From JAAYDY01 sp964500225 (GTDB taxonomy: Bacteria > Planctomycetota > Phycisphaerae > FEN-1346 > JAACEH01): DNA of 64,000 nt. Below the pieces are notes generated by a model. It was not told the origin of the DNA and ran no database searches. It saw nothing but the letters and a program-made list of their open reading frames with translations. This document shows, one piece after another, positions 1 to 8,609 of the stretch (positions within the stretch are counted from its first letter, which is position 1; every line of letters starts with the position of its first letter). The stretch lies in contig CAZCOA010000007.1 of NCBI GenBank assembly GCA_964500225.1, positions 21,972 through 85,971 on the forward strand, in the 5' to 3' direction. A program made the translations under genes and the position numbers.

Positions 1-307
1 AGCCGATCGTCGGCAGGACTTCGGTCTTCGGGTTCAGCGACACGCCGAAACGGTCCTTGAACCAGTCGGCAATCGTCTGCCGCAACGTCGGGTCGCCCTC
101 GTCCAGGGCGTACTGGTGCGTCGCCGGGTCGCGCACGGCCTCGTTCAGCGCATCGATGATGAACTGCGGCGTGGGCTGGTCCGGGTCGCCGATGCCCAGA
201 TTCAGGATCGGTCGTCCCGCAGCAATCGCCGCCTTCTTCTTGCGGTCGATCTCCGCAAACAGATACGGAGGCAACACCTGCAACCGCTGTGCACGCTCAA
301 ACGCCAT
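1..307 (-). CDS. dapL: LL-diaminopimelate aminotransferase, N-terminal part (gene runs off the window)
   Basis: The first 102 residues read MAFERAQRLQVLPPYLFAEI and continue to LGIGDPDQPTP and DPATHQYALDEG, which are hallmarks of the PLP-dependent aminotransferase that converts tetrahydrodipicolinate directly to LL-diaminopimelate for lysine and peptidoglycan synthesis. The family averages about 390-410 residues, so roughly three quarters, including the PLP lysine, lies outside the window. The ATG at 307 is preceded by AAAGGAG at good spacing. It is transcribed away from the kinase gene to its right. DapL is used by PVC bacteria, cyanobacteria, plants and some anaerobes. A related class I aminotransferase cannot be fully excluded from the N-terminus alone. 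Confidence 0.85.
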   Translation of the reverse strand, partial: MAFERAQRLQVLPPYLFAEIDRKKKAAIAAGRPILNLGIGDPDQPTPQFIIDALNEAVRDPATHQYALDEGDPTLRQTIADWFKDRFGVSLNPKTEVLPTIG

Positions 308-517
308 AGGTCCACTTGCTCCTTTGCTCTCGCATTCCAACCGGAAAACAAGGCATTATAGCCCCTGCCGCCGCAGCCATAAAGGAAAAACGAGGCGCCC
401 CCGACCGCTCCTCGATCCACGCCCCGGCCCCGACGGGGGCCCAGGCTCAGGGACCCCGCCGGTGCGGTGCCGTTTCCTGTTGCCTGCGGGGCCCTCTCGC
501 GATACCCTGAGCGCGCC

Positions 518-1690
518 ATGGCCGGCTATGCCGACATCCTCGCCATCGTCCCCGGCGGATCGAACACCGACCTTATCCTCTCGGGCGCGCGGACCGTCGC
601 GCCGGGCGAGCTGTCTTCGGGCGGGCGCTTCGCGATTGGCCCCGGCGGCAAGAGCCGCAACGTCGCCCAGATGATGGCCGCCTACCTCGGCCCGGGCCGC
701 GTCGCGTTCCTCGGGCGCACGCTCGCCCCGCCGCCGCGGCACGGCCTGGACGCCGCGGCTCCGTGCAACACGCAGTCCCGGCGTGCCGATGAACATGCGA
801 AAACGCCGCGACGAACCGACGCCCTCGCCGCCCCCGACGACCTCGTGTCCGTGGTCCACGCCATGCTCGCCCAGGTGCCGCTAGAGGCCCTGCGCCGCGC
901 GGGCGTCGTCACCGACTTCGTCCAACAGGTCCCCTACACAGGCACGCCCGCCGGCATCGCCCAGATTCTCGTCTCCCCCGACGGCCAGAACACCATCTAC
1001 CTGGCCCCTGGCCTGAACGCCGAGTTCGCCCCCGCCGACATCGATGCCGCCGAGCCGCTCTTTGCGGCCGCACGCCGAGGCCGCGGCGCCGTCGTCCTGC
1101 CGCTCGCCCTGGAAATCCCACCCGCCACGGCCGCCCACGCCGCACGCAAGGCCCGCGACGCCGGCATGACCGTCGTCCTCGATCCCGGCGGCCTCGCCCG
1201 CGCCGAAGACGCAGCCGAGGTGCTGCCCCTGGTGGACATCATCAAACCCAACGAGCACGAAGCCAGACTCCTGACCGGTATCGACGTCACCGACGACGCC
1301 TCCGCCGCCCGCGCCGCCGAGGTGCTCCGTTCCCGCTACGGCATCCCCTGCACAATCATCACCGCCGGAGCCCGCGGCGCGTGGCTCGTCCGCAGCGAGC
1401 CTCGCACGACGCTCGACGCCGCCACCGAAACCATCGCGACGGCCGCCACGCCACACGTTACATTCTACCCCGCCTGCCGCGTCCCCCGCGTCACCGACAC
1501 CACCGGTTGCGGCGACCAGTTCATGGCCGTCCTGTGCGCACGGCTGGCCCTCGACCGCCGCGCCGCCGACGCTGCCATGCGCGATGCCGTTCTCGCCGCC
1601 GCCCTTCAGGCCACCCGCGCCGGCATCGACCCCGTCACCGCCGACGACGTCCGCGCCTTCGCCGCCGGACGGTACTCTCCCGGCACATAA
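518..1690 (+). CDS. PfkB/ribokinase-family carbohydrate kinase
   Basis: A cytoplasmic sugar or nucleoside kinase of the PfkB fold. The N-terminal part has SNTDLIL and GPGGKSRN (substrate-binding GG region), the middle has VDIIKPNEHEA, and the C-terminal part has DTTGCGD, the anion-hole/catalytic-base motif (normally DTTGAGD; the Asp is kept, Ala is Cys). The start chosen is the ATG at 518 (MAGYADILAIVPGG) because the upstream in-frame ATG at 467 adds residues unlike the family. An unusual, charged, low-similarity stretch of about 35 residues (nt 721-840) sits between GRVAFLGRT and LVSVVHAM, where relatives are continuous. The substrate cannot be told from sequence. Confidence 0.8.
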   Translation: MAGYADILAIVPGGSNTDLILSGARTVAPGELSSGGRFAIGPGGKSRNVAQMMAAYLGPGRVAFLGRTLAPPPRHGLDAAAPCNTQSRRADEHAKTPRRTDALAAPDDLVSVVHAMLAQVPLEALRRAGVVTDFVQQVPYTGTPAGIAQILVSPDGQNTIYLAPGLNAEFAPADIDAAEPLFAAARRGRGAVVLPLALEIPPATAAHAARKARDAGMTVVLDPGGLARAEDAAEVLPLVDIIKPNEHEARLLTGIDVTDDASAARAAEVLRSRYGIPCTIITAGARGAWLVRSEPRTTLDAATETIATAATPHVTFYPACRVPRVTDTTGCGDQFMAVLCARLALDRRAADAAMRDAVLAAALQATRAGIDPVTADDVRAFAAGRYSPGT

Positions 1691-1752
1691 GCCCCTGTGC
1701 CACGTGGGTCGCGCGAGCCGCCCCCAAAGCCCATGCGCGACGAACCCCGTCG

Positions 1753-1780
1753 TTGACAGTCCACCGGGCCGCGGTATAAT
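1753..1780 (+). promoter_or_regulatory. Sigma-70-type promoter of prfB
   Basis: TTGACA at 1753-1758, a 16-bp spacer and TATAAT at 1775-1780. Both hexamers match the bacterial consensus exactly, about 37 bp before the prfB start. Confidence 0.8.
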
Positions 1781-1816
1781 CCCGCGGATGACCCATTCAG
1801 GAGGAAGGTGTCGCTC

Positions 1817-2936
1817 ATGATCACCACGTCGGAAGCGGAACATACCATCGAGGCCTTGAGGGGGAAACTGCAACTCCTCAAGGACAGTCTTTGACTTGCC
1901 CGCCAAACTAGCGGCTCGCCAGGAAATCGAACAGAAAATGTCGGCCCCCGGCTTCTGGGACAACCAGGAGTCCGCCCAACGAATTGTCGGTCAACTGAAG
2001 GAAATCAACGCGACGGTCAACCCCCTCCAGGATCTGAGCGCGCGGCTGGACGATGCGGCGACCATGTGCGAGCTGGCCCGCGAGGACGGCGACGCATCGG
2101 CCCTGGAGGACCTGGCGTCGGAGCTGACGGAGGTCCAGGCGAAGTTCGACCAGTTCGAGCTGCTGACATTGATGACGGGCAAGTTCGACGCGGGCAACTG
2201 CTACCTGGCCATCCACGCCGGAAGCGGCGGCACCGAGTCGCGCGACTGGGCCGCGATGCTCATGCGCATGTACACGCGGTACGCCGAACGACAGGGCTAC
2301 GCCGTGACGGTCGTGGACGCCGTGGAAGGCGAGGACGCCGGCTACAACAGCGTCACGTTGCACATCGTCGGCCCGTACGCTTGCGGGTACCTGGGGGCCG
2401 AGGTGGGCGTCCACCGCCTCGTGCGCATCAGTCCGTTCGATTCGGCCGCGCGGCGGCACACGTCCTTCGCCAGCGTGGACTGCATCCCCGAAATGACCGA
2501 GGACATCGACGTCGAGATCGACCCCGAGGATCTGCGCGTGGACACCTTCCGGGCCGGCGGCGCCGGCGGCCAGCACGTGAACAAAACCTCCAGCGCCGTA
2601 CGCATCACCCACCTGCCGACGAACATCGTGGTCCAGTGCCAGAACGAGCGGTCGCAGCATCAGAACCGGCACGTGTGCATGATGATGCTGAAGGCAAAAC
2701 TCCTGCGCCTGGAGGAAGAAAAACGGAACAAGGAGCTCCAGGGCCTCTATGGCCCCAAGGGCGAGATCGCCTGGGGCAACCAGATCCGATCCTACGTTCT
2801 TCAACCCTATACCCTCGTCAAGGACCATCGCACCAACTACGAAACCGCCAAGGTCCAGAACGTGCTCGACGGCGACCTCCAGGAGTTCATCGAAGCCTAC
2901 CTGCGCCGGCGCGCCGCCGAGCGCCGGGCCCAGTAG
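1817..2936 (+). CDS. prfB: Peptide chain release factor 2, made by programmed +1 frameshift
   Basis: RF2 recognises UGA and UAA and releases the finished peptide at the ribosome. Translation starts at ATG 1817 (AGGAGGAAGG upstream), runs 25 codons to CTT and meets an in-frame TGA at 1892-1894 followed by C. Slipping +1 (join 1817..1891, 1893..2936) gives a 372-residue protein, close to the usual 365. The site AAGGACAGTCTTTGAC has the same layout as the Escherichia coli autoregulatory site: an internal Shine-Dalgarno-like AAGGA just before CTT-TGA-C. The specificity tripeptide SPF is near residue 205 and the catalytic GGQ is at about 250-252. Low RF2 is expected to favour the shift and so restore RF2. 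A gene call beginning at the TTG at 1896 would miss the N-terminus. Confidence 0.95.
1882..1895 (+). promoter_or_regulatory. prfB programmed +1 ribosomal frameshift signal
   Basis: The slippery CTT codon at 1889-1891 is followed by the stop TGA at 1892-1894 and C at 1895. A Shine-Dalgarno-like AGGA lies immediately upstream, about 3-4 nt from the CTT codon. This is the conserved RF2 autoregulation element. Confidence 0.93.
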
Positions 2937-3067
2937 AAGGATATCGGCGACAGCGGCGCGCGTGCGTCGGTTCACGGCCCGCTACTGGGACAATGACGCG
3001 TTGTCAGACCTTGAACCCGACTGGACTTCGAGCGGAAGCGGTGAATGCTCCGATTGGAGCCCACAGA

Positions 3068-3556
3068 ATGCCTCGTCGCATTAAGATCGTGTTCGTCGCG
3101 TCGGTGCCCTTGGTTGTCTTTCTTGCCCTGTATGTCGTCAAGCCGGTGTCAGCCGCTGACACTCTGGAGGCGTTGGCGGTGATTGTGGGGACGTATGTGC
3201 TTGGCGCAGGGGCCGTAATGATATCACGACCGGCATGGCGGCACCACGCCATCCTATGGCTTGATCGGGCACAGGCGGCCCTCGCCGCCGGCAATGTCAA
3301 GGAAGCAAGGAGGTGTGCTGATGAGGCCGCGCAACTGCTCGGCGGAGATAGGGCAGCCCGGTCGCTGAGGTATTCAGCAGGACTCGACGATACTGCATTT
3401 GCCAAGGCTCTCCATGACTGCTCTGACACATATCTTCCCCTGGCAGATGATGCACAGCGCAGGTGCAGAAGGCCGTTCCGGTGGCTGTCTGTCATACTTC
3501 TTATCTTGATGCTCGCAAGGATCGCCGTCATCTGGTGGCCAGGTTCGCCCCCCTAA
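3068..3556 (+). CDS. Small membrane protein of unknown function
   Basis: 162 residues. It begins MPRRIKIVFVASVPLVVFLAL, a first membrane segment or uncleaved signal, and has a second hydrophobic segment (about 37-55) and a third at the C-terminus (RWLSVILLILMLARIAVIWW). The central part, AQAALAAGNVKEARRCADEAA, looks like one tetratricopeptide-type helix pair. The ATG at 3068 has TTGGAG nine bases upstream; the same frame is open further up, so the start is uncertain. Base composition is less GC-rich than the neighbours. No family recognised. Confidence 0.55.
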   Translation: MPRRIKIVFVASVPLVVFLALYVVKPVSAADTLEALAVIVGTYVLGAGAVMISRPAWRHHAILWLDRAQAALAAGNVKEARRCADEAAQLLGGDRAARSLRYSAGLDDTAFAKALHDCSDTYLPLADDAQRRCRRPFRWLSVILLILMLARIAVIWWPGSPP

Positions 3557-4031
3557 CCTGGCGGTGAAGGTGCCGGGCGACGTGTTTGGCGCGTTGCGCG
3601 GCCCGCGCTGCTTGCGTGTCCCATGTACCCACTGAATCGGCGCCGGCCGTGGCTCGAATCGGGCGGTCGTGATGCGCCGCACGTCGCGTCGCGGCCACCC
3701 GAGCTGGATACGCCTGCCTCAGGCGTCGAAGGTGCTGCGGGATGCGATGGTCCCGGTCAAGGTCGATCCGCCCCCGCGCCGGGGAGATTGCAGGGGCTAC
3801 GTCTTGTGGCGTTCGCCACGTGTCGGTTGGGCCGCGTCCAGCCGATCTCCGTCGGTACCCGCCACACCTGAGCAACGAACCTCGTGCAACCGGGTTCATG
3901 CGAGAGTTGCCGCCCCCACGAAAGAATGAACCCACAACTCGTTGTGCCACAAACAGTTACGACTACTTTGCCATCTGCGCGGCGTGCCGTTCCACGCCGG
4001 GTGGTCCGATAACCAGCCACCACGGCGCCCT

Positions 4032-4047
4032 TGTTCCACGTGGAACA
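4032..4047. promoter_or_regulatory. parS centromere site 1
   Basis: TGTTCCACGTGGAACA, a perfect 16-bp palindrome matching the chromosomal parS consensus bound by ParB. An identical copy lies at 5451-5466, so the two bracket parB. Confidence 0.92.
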
Positions 4048-4070
4048 CTGACGCCCGATGGCATTTTCTC

Positions 4071-4098
4071 TTGATCGTCATCTTCGCCGTGTTAAGAT
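4071..4098 (+). promoter_or_regulatory. Possible parB promoter
   Basis: TTGATC at 4071-4076, a 16-bp spacer, then TAAGAT at 4093-4098, about 160 bp before the parB start. Moderate matches to -35/-10 hexamers only. Confidence 0.4.
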
Positions 4099-4256
4099 GG
4101 GCTGATGGAAACCGATATCGCGGTGCCGCATGTTGTGCCCTGGCGCCGCCAGCGTCTCCGCTTGCCACGTTCACCTTGTGCGGCCCTCGTGCCCACGATG
4201 ATTATGGTATCACCGCAATCTGCCGTACATCGCACCTTTCCAGGAGGTTCATTCCC

Positions 4257-5252
4257 ATGGCCAAGCTGCCCCAGCGCCGCCTCGGCCGAGGTCTTGACGC
4301 CCTGATATCCGGATCCATGCCACCTGCGCCGCCCCATGAGCCGGCACCCTCGCCCCCACCCGCTGCGGCACCGGGGGCTGCCCCTGACGTGACCCCGTCC
4401 ACCGTTTCCCCGTCTTTTCCTGCGGCCCCTGCGACTCAGCCAGACCACGCCGCAGGGCGACCGGCCGAGATCGAAACCGGCCGCATCGACCCCAACCCCT
4501 ATCAGCCACGTCAGGATTTCGACGAGGACGGCATCGAGGAGCTCATGGCCTCGATCCACTCCACCGGTATTATCCAGCCCGTGGTTCTGCGGCCCAAGGC
4601 CGGCGGCCGCTACGAACTCGTCAGTGGCGAGCGTCGCCTCCGGGCCGCCGAGGCTCTCGGCCTGCCAACGGTCCCCGCAATCATCCGCGACGTACCCGAC
4701 GACCGCCTACTCGAAATGGCCCTGATCGAGAACATTCAGCGGCGCGACCTGAACCCCATCGAGAAGGCCGAGGCCTTCCGGGACTTCATGGCCCGCTACC
4801 ACCTTACCCAGGAAGAGGCCGCACGCCGCATCGGCGTGGACCGGGCCAGCCTCGCCAACCACATCCGCCTGCTTGAGCTTCCCGAAGAGATCCAAGTGCT
4901 GGTCCGCCGGCAGGCCCTCGGGATGAGTCACGCCCGGACGATCGCCTCCCTCACGGATCCGGCCGAGCAGCTCGAGTTGGCCAAGCGGGCCATCCGCGAC
5001 GGGCTCAGTGTGCGACAGCTTGAGCGGGCGGTCCAGCGCGCCGTCCAGGGGCCAAGCACTCCAGCCAGCCCGATGCCGGGTTCTACTCGCACCAGCAGCC
5101 CCCAGGTAGCGGCCCTTGAGAACGAGCTCCGCTCGCTGCTCGGCACGAAGGTTCGGATTGAAGAGGGTCGCAAGGCCGGCACCGGCCGCATTGTGGTCGA
5201 GTACTATAGCTTCGACGACTTCGACCGCATTCTCGCCGCGCTTCGTCGCTGA
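4257..5252 (+). CDS. parB: Chromosome-partitioning protein ParB
   Basis: ParB binds parS, spreads along DNA as a CTP-dependent clamp and helps segregate the origin region. The start at 4257 (MAKLPQRRLGRGLDALISG) follows CAGGAGG and shows the ParA-contacting N-terminal box LGRGLDALI. A proline-rich linker follows (about 25-75), then the ParB/Srx domain with IDPNPYQPRQDF, GERRLRAAE and ALIENIQRRDLNPIEKA, the helix-turn-helix region (about 170-230) and a C-terminal dimerisation domain. At 331 residues it is of normal length. Identical parS sites lie on both sides and dnaA follows. No parA is adjacent. Confidence 0.96.
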   Translation: MAKLPQRRLGRGLDALISGSMPPAPPHEPAPSPPPAAAPGAAPDVTPSTVSPSFPAAPATQPDHAAGRPAEIETGRIDPNPYQPRQDFDEDGIEELMASIHSTGIIQPVVLRPKAGGRYELVSGERRLRAAEALGLPTVPAIIRDVPDDRLLEMALIENIQRRDLNPIEKAEAFRDFMARYHLTQEEAARRIGVDRASLANHIRLLELPEEIQVLVRRQALGMSHARTIASLTDPAEQLELAKRAIRDGLSVRQLERAVQRAVQGPSTPASPMPGSTRTSSPQVAALENELRSLLGTKVRIEEGRKAGTGRIVVEYYSFDDFDRILAALRR

Positions 5253-5450
5253 GTGACCCGGCTTCGTCGTTGGGTGACCTACCGCCCAGGGTGGTGTCCC
5301 ATTCGCGTGCCCACTGGACCCGTCGCGTGGCCCCAGCGCCATTGGTCCGGACCATTTCGCACCCACCCCAGAAGAGACATAAAATCTTTTCTGACAAGTG
5401 GTTGCACATTTACCTAGGATTGGCATCCCATGGCCACGCGGGCCGCCATC

Positions 5451-5466
5451 TGTTCCACGTGGAACA
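5451..5466. promoter_or_regulatory. parS centromere site 2
   Basis: TGTTCCACGTGGAACA, identical to the site at 4032-4047 and a perfect palindrome. It is about 390 bp upstream of dnaA. Confidence 0.92.
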
Positions 5467-5750
5467 TACTCGCGCCGCCGTGACTCGGTTATCGGACTAT
5501 CCCGATAGGCTACACCGCGCCTTATCGCTTCCCCGCCCCCATCCGGCGCGTCGCTTTCCCCCTCCAGGCGGACGCCCGCCACAGTCGCCACGGTCGGTTA
5601 TTACTCTATCTATCTGTCTATTCTTCTGATATTGCCAGCCATTGTGCGACATCAGCGCCCCTGGTGCGGCACCGACCGTCTTCGGCGCGCCGGCAGCCGG
5701 CGCCTCTGCCCTCGGCTCGAAGCCCTGTCGCGCCGTGCGTCGGCATTCGG

Positions 5751-5779
5751 TTGACGGTGGGGCCGGCGTTTGATAGAGT
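5751..5779 (+). promoter_or_regulatory. Probable dnaA promoter
   Basis: TTGACG at 5751-5756, a 17-bp spacer and TAGAGT at 5774-5779, about 75 bp before the dnaA start. Confidence 0.5.
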
Positions 5780-5854
5780 TGTCATGTTGTGTCGGCCGCG
5801 GCTACGAGGCTGGCGGAACGATACGAGGTCGGCTGTCGGAAGGGACTGCACGCG

Positions 5855-7195
5855 ATGAGTCACACGGACGCGGAGCTTTGGCAAACGTTGGTTCACGCGG
5901 TGCGTCAGGGCGATCCGGATCCGCAGTTGGACGCGTTGCTGTCGTCGCTGGAGCCGCAGTTTCTTTCGCCGGACGTATTGCAGGTGGGTTCGTCGCGGCC
6001 GCTGCCGGGCGACAGCCAGGAAAGGTTGTGTCGGTTGCTGGGCGAGGCGGCGGCACGCGCCTGGGGCCGGAGCATCCACGTGAGCGTGCGTCCGTCCTCG
6101 GGGCAGTTGGGGTTGCCGTTCGTGCGCCGTGCGGCCACGGAGCCGCACGAGCAATTGCGGCTCAATCCGAACAACACGTTCGACAACTTTGTGGTGGGAC
6201 CGAACAACCGCCTGGCACACGCGGCCTGCACGGCCGTCAGCGATGCGCCGGGGCAGGCCTACAATCCGCTGTTTTTGCACGGAACGGTGGGCCTGGGCAA
6301 GACGCACCTGTTGCAGGCCATTTGTCATCGACTGCTGGAGAGGCAGGCGGACGTACATATTTTGTACTTGTCATGTGAATCGTTCGTAAATCAGTTCATT
6401 GCCTCGGTGGAGCGGGGCGAGCTGGAGCAGTTCCGCTACCGCTACAGGCACGTGGACGTGCTGGTGATCGACGACGTTCATTTTCTGGCGGACAAGGAGC
6501 GGACCCAGGAGGAGTTTTTCCACACGTTCAACACCTTATACCAGTCGCAGCGTCAGGTGATTCTGTCGAGCGACTCGCCGCCGCACGAGATACCGCACCT
6601 GGAGGAGCGTTTGGTGTCGCGGTTCAAGTGGGGACTGGTGGCGCGCCTGGACAAGCCGAGTTTTGAGACGCGCGTGGCTATCGTGGCGAAGAAGGCGAAG
6701 CTGCGCGGCGTGGAGATTCCCGACGATGTGATTGCATTCATTGCCCGGACCGTGGACACGAACGTTCGCGAGCTGGAGGGGGCCGTAACGCGCATCGCGG
6801 CGCAGGCGGTCCTGGCAGGGCAGCCGATCACGCTGGATACGGCACGCGAGGTGCTGAGCGACTCCGTGCCGCGCAAGCCGCGCGAGATCATGGTGCCCGA
6901 GATTATTGCAGCGGTCGTGAAACGCTACGGGATTCGTGTGGCGGACTTGCAGAGCAAGAAACGGAACAAGTCGATCGCGACGCCGCGTCAGGTGGCGATG
7001 TATCTGGCGAGGCGGATGACGAAGCTAAGTCTTGAGGAAATCGGCGGTTACTTTGGTGGGCGAGATCACACGACGGTGCTTCATGCGGATCGCAAGATCG
7101 AGGAATCGCTCAGCAGCGAGCCTGGACTGAAGACGATGTTGGAAAGTCTGATGGAGGAAATTCAGGCCGGTTCGTCGGGCGCGGAAACGGTGTAG
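5855..7195 (+). CDS. dnaA: Chromosomal replication initiator DnaA
   Basis: AAA+ ATPase that binds DnaA boxes and melts the origin. 446 residues from ATG 5855 (MSHTDAELWQ), preceded by GGAAGGGAC; an upstream GTG would add an unlikely 22-residue tail. Domain I covers about 1-85. The AAA+ core begins NPNNTFDNFVVGPNN, with Walker A GTVGLGKTHLL near 143 and Walker B VLVIDDVHFL near 202. The C-terminal DNA-binding domain carries the DnaA signature GGRDHTTVLHADRKI near 401. It sits between the parB/parS cluster and dnaN, the classic origin context. Confidence 0.97.
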   Translation: MSHTDAELWQTLVHAVRQGDPDPQLDALLSSLEPQFLSPDVLQVGSSRPLPGDSQERLCRLLGEAAARAWGRSIHVSVRPSSGQLGLPFVRRAATEPHEQLRLNPNNTFDNFVVGPNNRLAHAACTAVSDAPGQAYNPLFLHGTVGLGKTHLLQAICHRLLERQADVHILYLSCESFVNQFIASVERGELEQFRYRYRHVDVLVIDDVHFLADKERTQEEFFHTFNTLYQSQRQVILSSDSPPHEIPHLEERLVSRFKWGLVARLDKPSFETRVAIVAKKAKLRGVEIPDDVIAFIARTVDTNVRELEGAVTRIAAQAVLAGQPITLDTAREVLSDSVPRKPREIMVPEIIAAVVKRYGIRVADLQSKKRNKSIATPRQVAMYLARRMTKLSLEEIGGYFGGRDHTTVLHADRKIEESLSSEPGLKTMLESLMEEIQAGSSGAETV

Positions 7196-7505
7196 CCTGG
7201 CAACACGTGTGACTGGACCACGCGACCCTGTGGATAACCTGACGCTGATTTTGGGTTGTCCGGGCAGGGTATTTCGTGGTTGCGATCAGTCACTTTTTTC
7301 GCACAGCGCCGTGCCCAGGGGCACATAGGGTTGTTGACATTCTATCCACCGTCTGGTTTGTTTCTGGTGTATCTGTAAGTTCTTGTTTTGTTATTACTTG
7401 CAATCCGATCACCGGTCTGGTTTCCACTTTTCAGCAGGCCTTACGATGATATGATGGACTGCTAAGATAAAATTTCTTGAAAGGCAGCTTCTTGGGGAGG
7501 CTCAC
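7196..7505. other. oriC: Candidate replication origin (oriC) between dnaA and dnaN
   Basis: A 310-bp non-coding stretch. It has one perfect DnaA box in reverse orientation (TGTGGATAA, 7229-7237) and one imperfect forward box (CTATCCACC, 7342-7350). An AT-rich tract around 7365-7410 could be the unwinding element. Only one perfect box is visible, so the assignment rests mainly on the dnaA/dnaN position and nearby parS sites. Confidence 0.6.
7229..7237 (-). promoter_or_regulatory. DnaA box (perfect)
   Basis: TGTGGATAA, the exact reverse complement of the consensus TTATCCACA, just after the dnaA stop codon. Confidence 0.75.
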
Positions 7506-8609
7506 ATGAAAGTCGTTTGTGATCGTTCGGTTTTCAGCGACGCGTTTCAGATGGCGCTGGGGGTGGTGAATACCCGCAGCCCGAAGCCGGCCCTTCAGTG
7601 TGTGAAGATTGAGAGCACCAAGAAAGAGGTGCGGCTCCTGGCGACGGATCTGGAGGTTGGCATTCGCCTATCGCTGACCGAAGGCATGGATGTGAGCCAA
7701 CCAGGCGAGGTGTTGTTGCCGGGTGACCGGGTGGGAGCGATTCTGAAGGAACTGACGAGCGAGAAGGTGACGCTCACCGTGGAGGAGACCTCGGCGGTGC
7801 TGGAGACGGAGGATTCTCGCTTTGCGATCATGGGAGACAACCCGGCGTCCTTCCCGTCGGTGCCCGACTTCGGTAAGGACGGGGCGACGGAACTCGATGC
7901 CGAGGTGCTTCGAGCGATGATCCGTCGCACGATTTTTGCGACGGCGCGCGAAGCAGCGCGGTATGCCCTGAACGGGGTGCTCTGGGAAATCGACGGCAAG
8001 GAAGTGCGTCTGGTGGCCACGGACGGGCATCGACTGGCGCTGGCCAAGGGCGAGTGCAAGGGCGGCAAGAGTGCCGGCAAGGTGTCGGCGATCGTGCCGA
8101 CGAAGGCGATGCAGTTGATCGAGCGGTCGATCCAGGACGCCGAGACGGTGGAAGTGCAGATCGGGGAGAAAGAGTTGTTGGTAAAGGCCGGTCGCGCGGT
8201 GATCTACTCGCGCTTGGTGGACGGACACTTCCCGAAGTACGAGGACGTGATTCCGAGGGACTCGGACAAGAAGGCGAAGTTGGATACGGCGGCGATGCTG
8301 AGCGCGGTGCGTCGGGCGAGCCTGCTGACGAACGAGGAATCGCGCGGCGTGAAGTTGACGTTCCGGCCGCACCAGGTGGTGCTGTCGAGCCGCGCGCCGG
8401 AAATGGGCGAGGCCAAGGTGACGATGGCGTGCGAGTTCGAGGGCGCCGACGAATTCGACGTGGCCTTTAATCCGTACTTCCTGATCGACGTGCTGAAGGT
8501 GCTGGCGGGGGAGACGGTGACGCTACAATTGAAGAGTGCGAACAAGCCGGGGCTGATCCGCGAGGGAAACCACTACGTTCATGTGATCATGCCGGTGAAC
8601 ATTCTGTGA
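7506..8609 (+). CDS. dnaN: DNA polymerase III beta subunit (sliding clamp)
   Basis: Forms the ring that tethers DNA polymerase III to DNA. 367 residues, normal length, with three repeated clamp domains. Recognisable segments are VNTRSPKPALQCVKIE (domain 1), ATDLEVGI, RRTIFATAREAARYALNGVL and VATDGHRLALAKG (domain 2), and the C-terminal YVHVIMPVNIL, close to the usual MPMRL-type ending that borders the peptide-binding pocket. GGGGAGG lies before the ATG. Its stop overlaps the next start (GTGA), implying translational coupling with the DciA-like gene. Confidence 0.96.
   Translation: MKVVCDRSVFSDAFQMALGVVNTRSPKPALQCVKIESTKKEVRLLATDLEVGIRLSLTEGMDVSQPGEVLLPGDRVGAILKELTSEKVTLTVEETSAVLETEDSRFAIMGDNPASFPSVPDFGKDGATELDAEVLRAMIRRTIFATAREAARYALNGVLWEIDGKEVRLVATDGHRLALAKGECKGGKSAGKVSAIVPTKAMQLIERSIQDAETVEVQIGEKELLVKAGRAVIYSRLVDGHFPKYEDVIPRDSDKKAKLDTAAMLSAVRRASLLTNEESRGVKLTFRPHQVVLSSRAPEMGEAKVTMACEFEGADEFDVAFNPYFLIDVLKVLAGETVTLQLKSANKPGLIREGNHYVHVIMPVNIL

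Larger units (their letters stand above)
3557..4256. other. 700-bp stretch without a convincing gene, upstream of parB
   Basis: Several open frames exist on both strands but none has a plausible start, codon pattern or recognisable protein. It contains one parS site (4032-4047) and a possible parB promoter. parA, normally the upstream partner of parB, is not present here. Confidence 0.6.
5253..5854. other. Intergenic region between parB and dnaA
   Basis: About 600 bp without a gene. It contains the second parS site and a dnaA promoter. An imperfect 18-bp tandem repeat (5241-5258 and 5262-5279) spans the parB stop codon. No good match to the DnaA box TTATCCACA was seen here. Confidence 0.6.

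Noticed and set aside
1908..2975. Long minus-strand frame opposite prfB (355 codons)
   Set aside because: It is a GC-rich shadow of the RF2 gene; no motif, start site or plausible composition.
3528..3950. Minus-strand frame upstream of parB that might be a missing parA
   Set aside because: It has no Walker motif or ParA-like residues.
5241..5279. Tandem 18-bp repeat at the parB stop
   Set aside because: Only two imperfect copies; no sign that it is an iteron or functional element.
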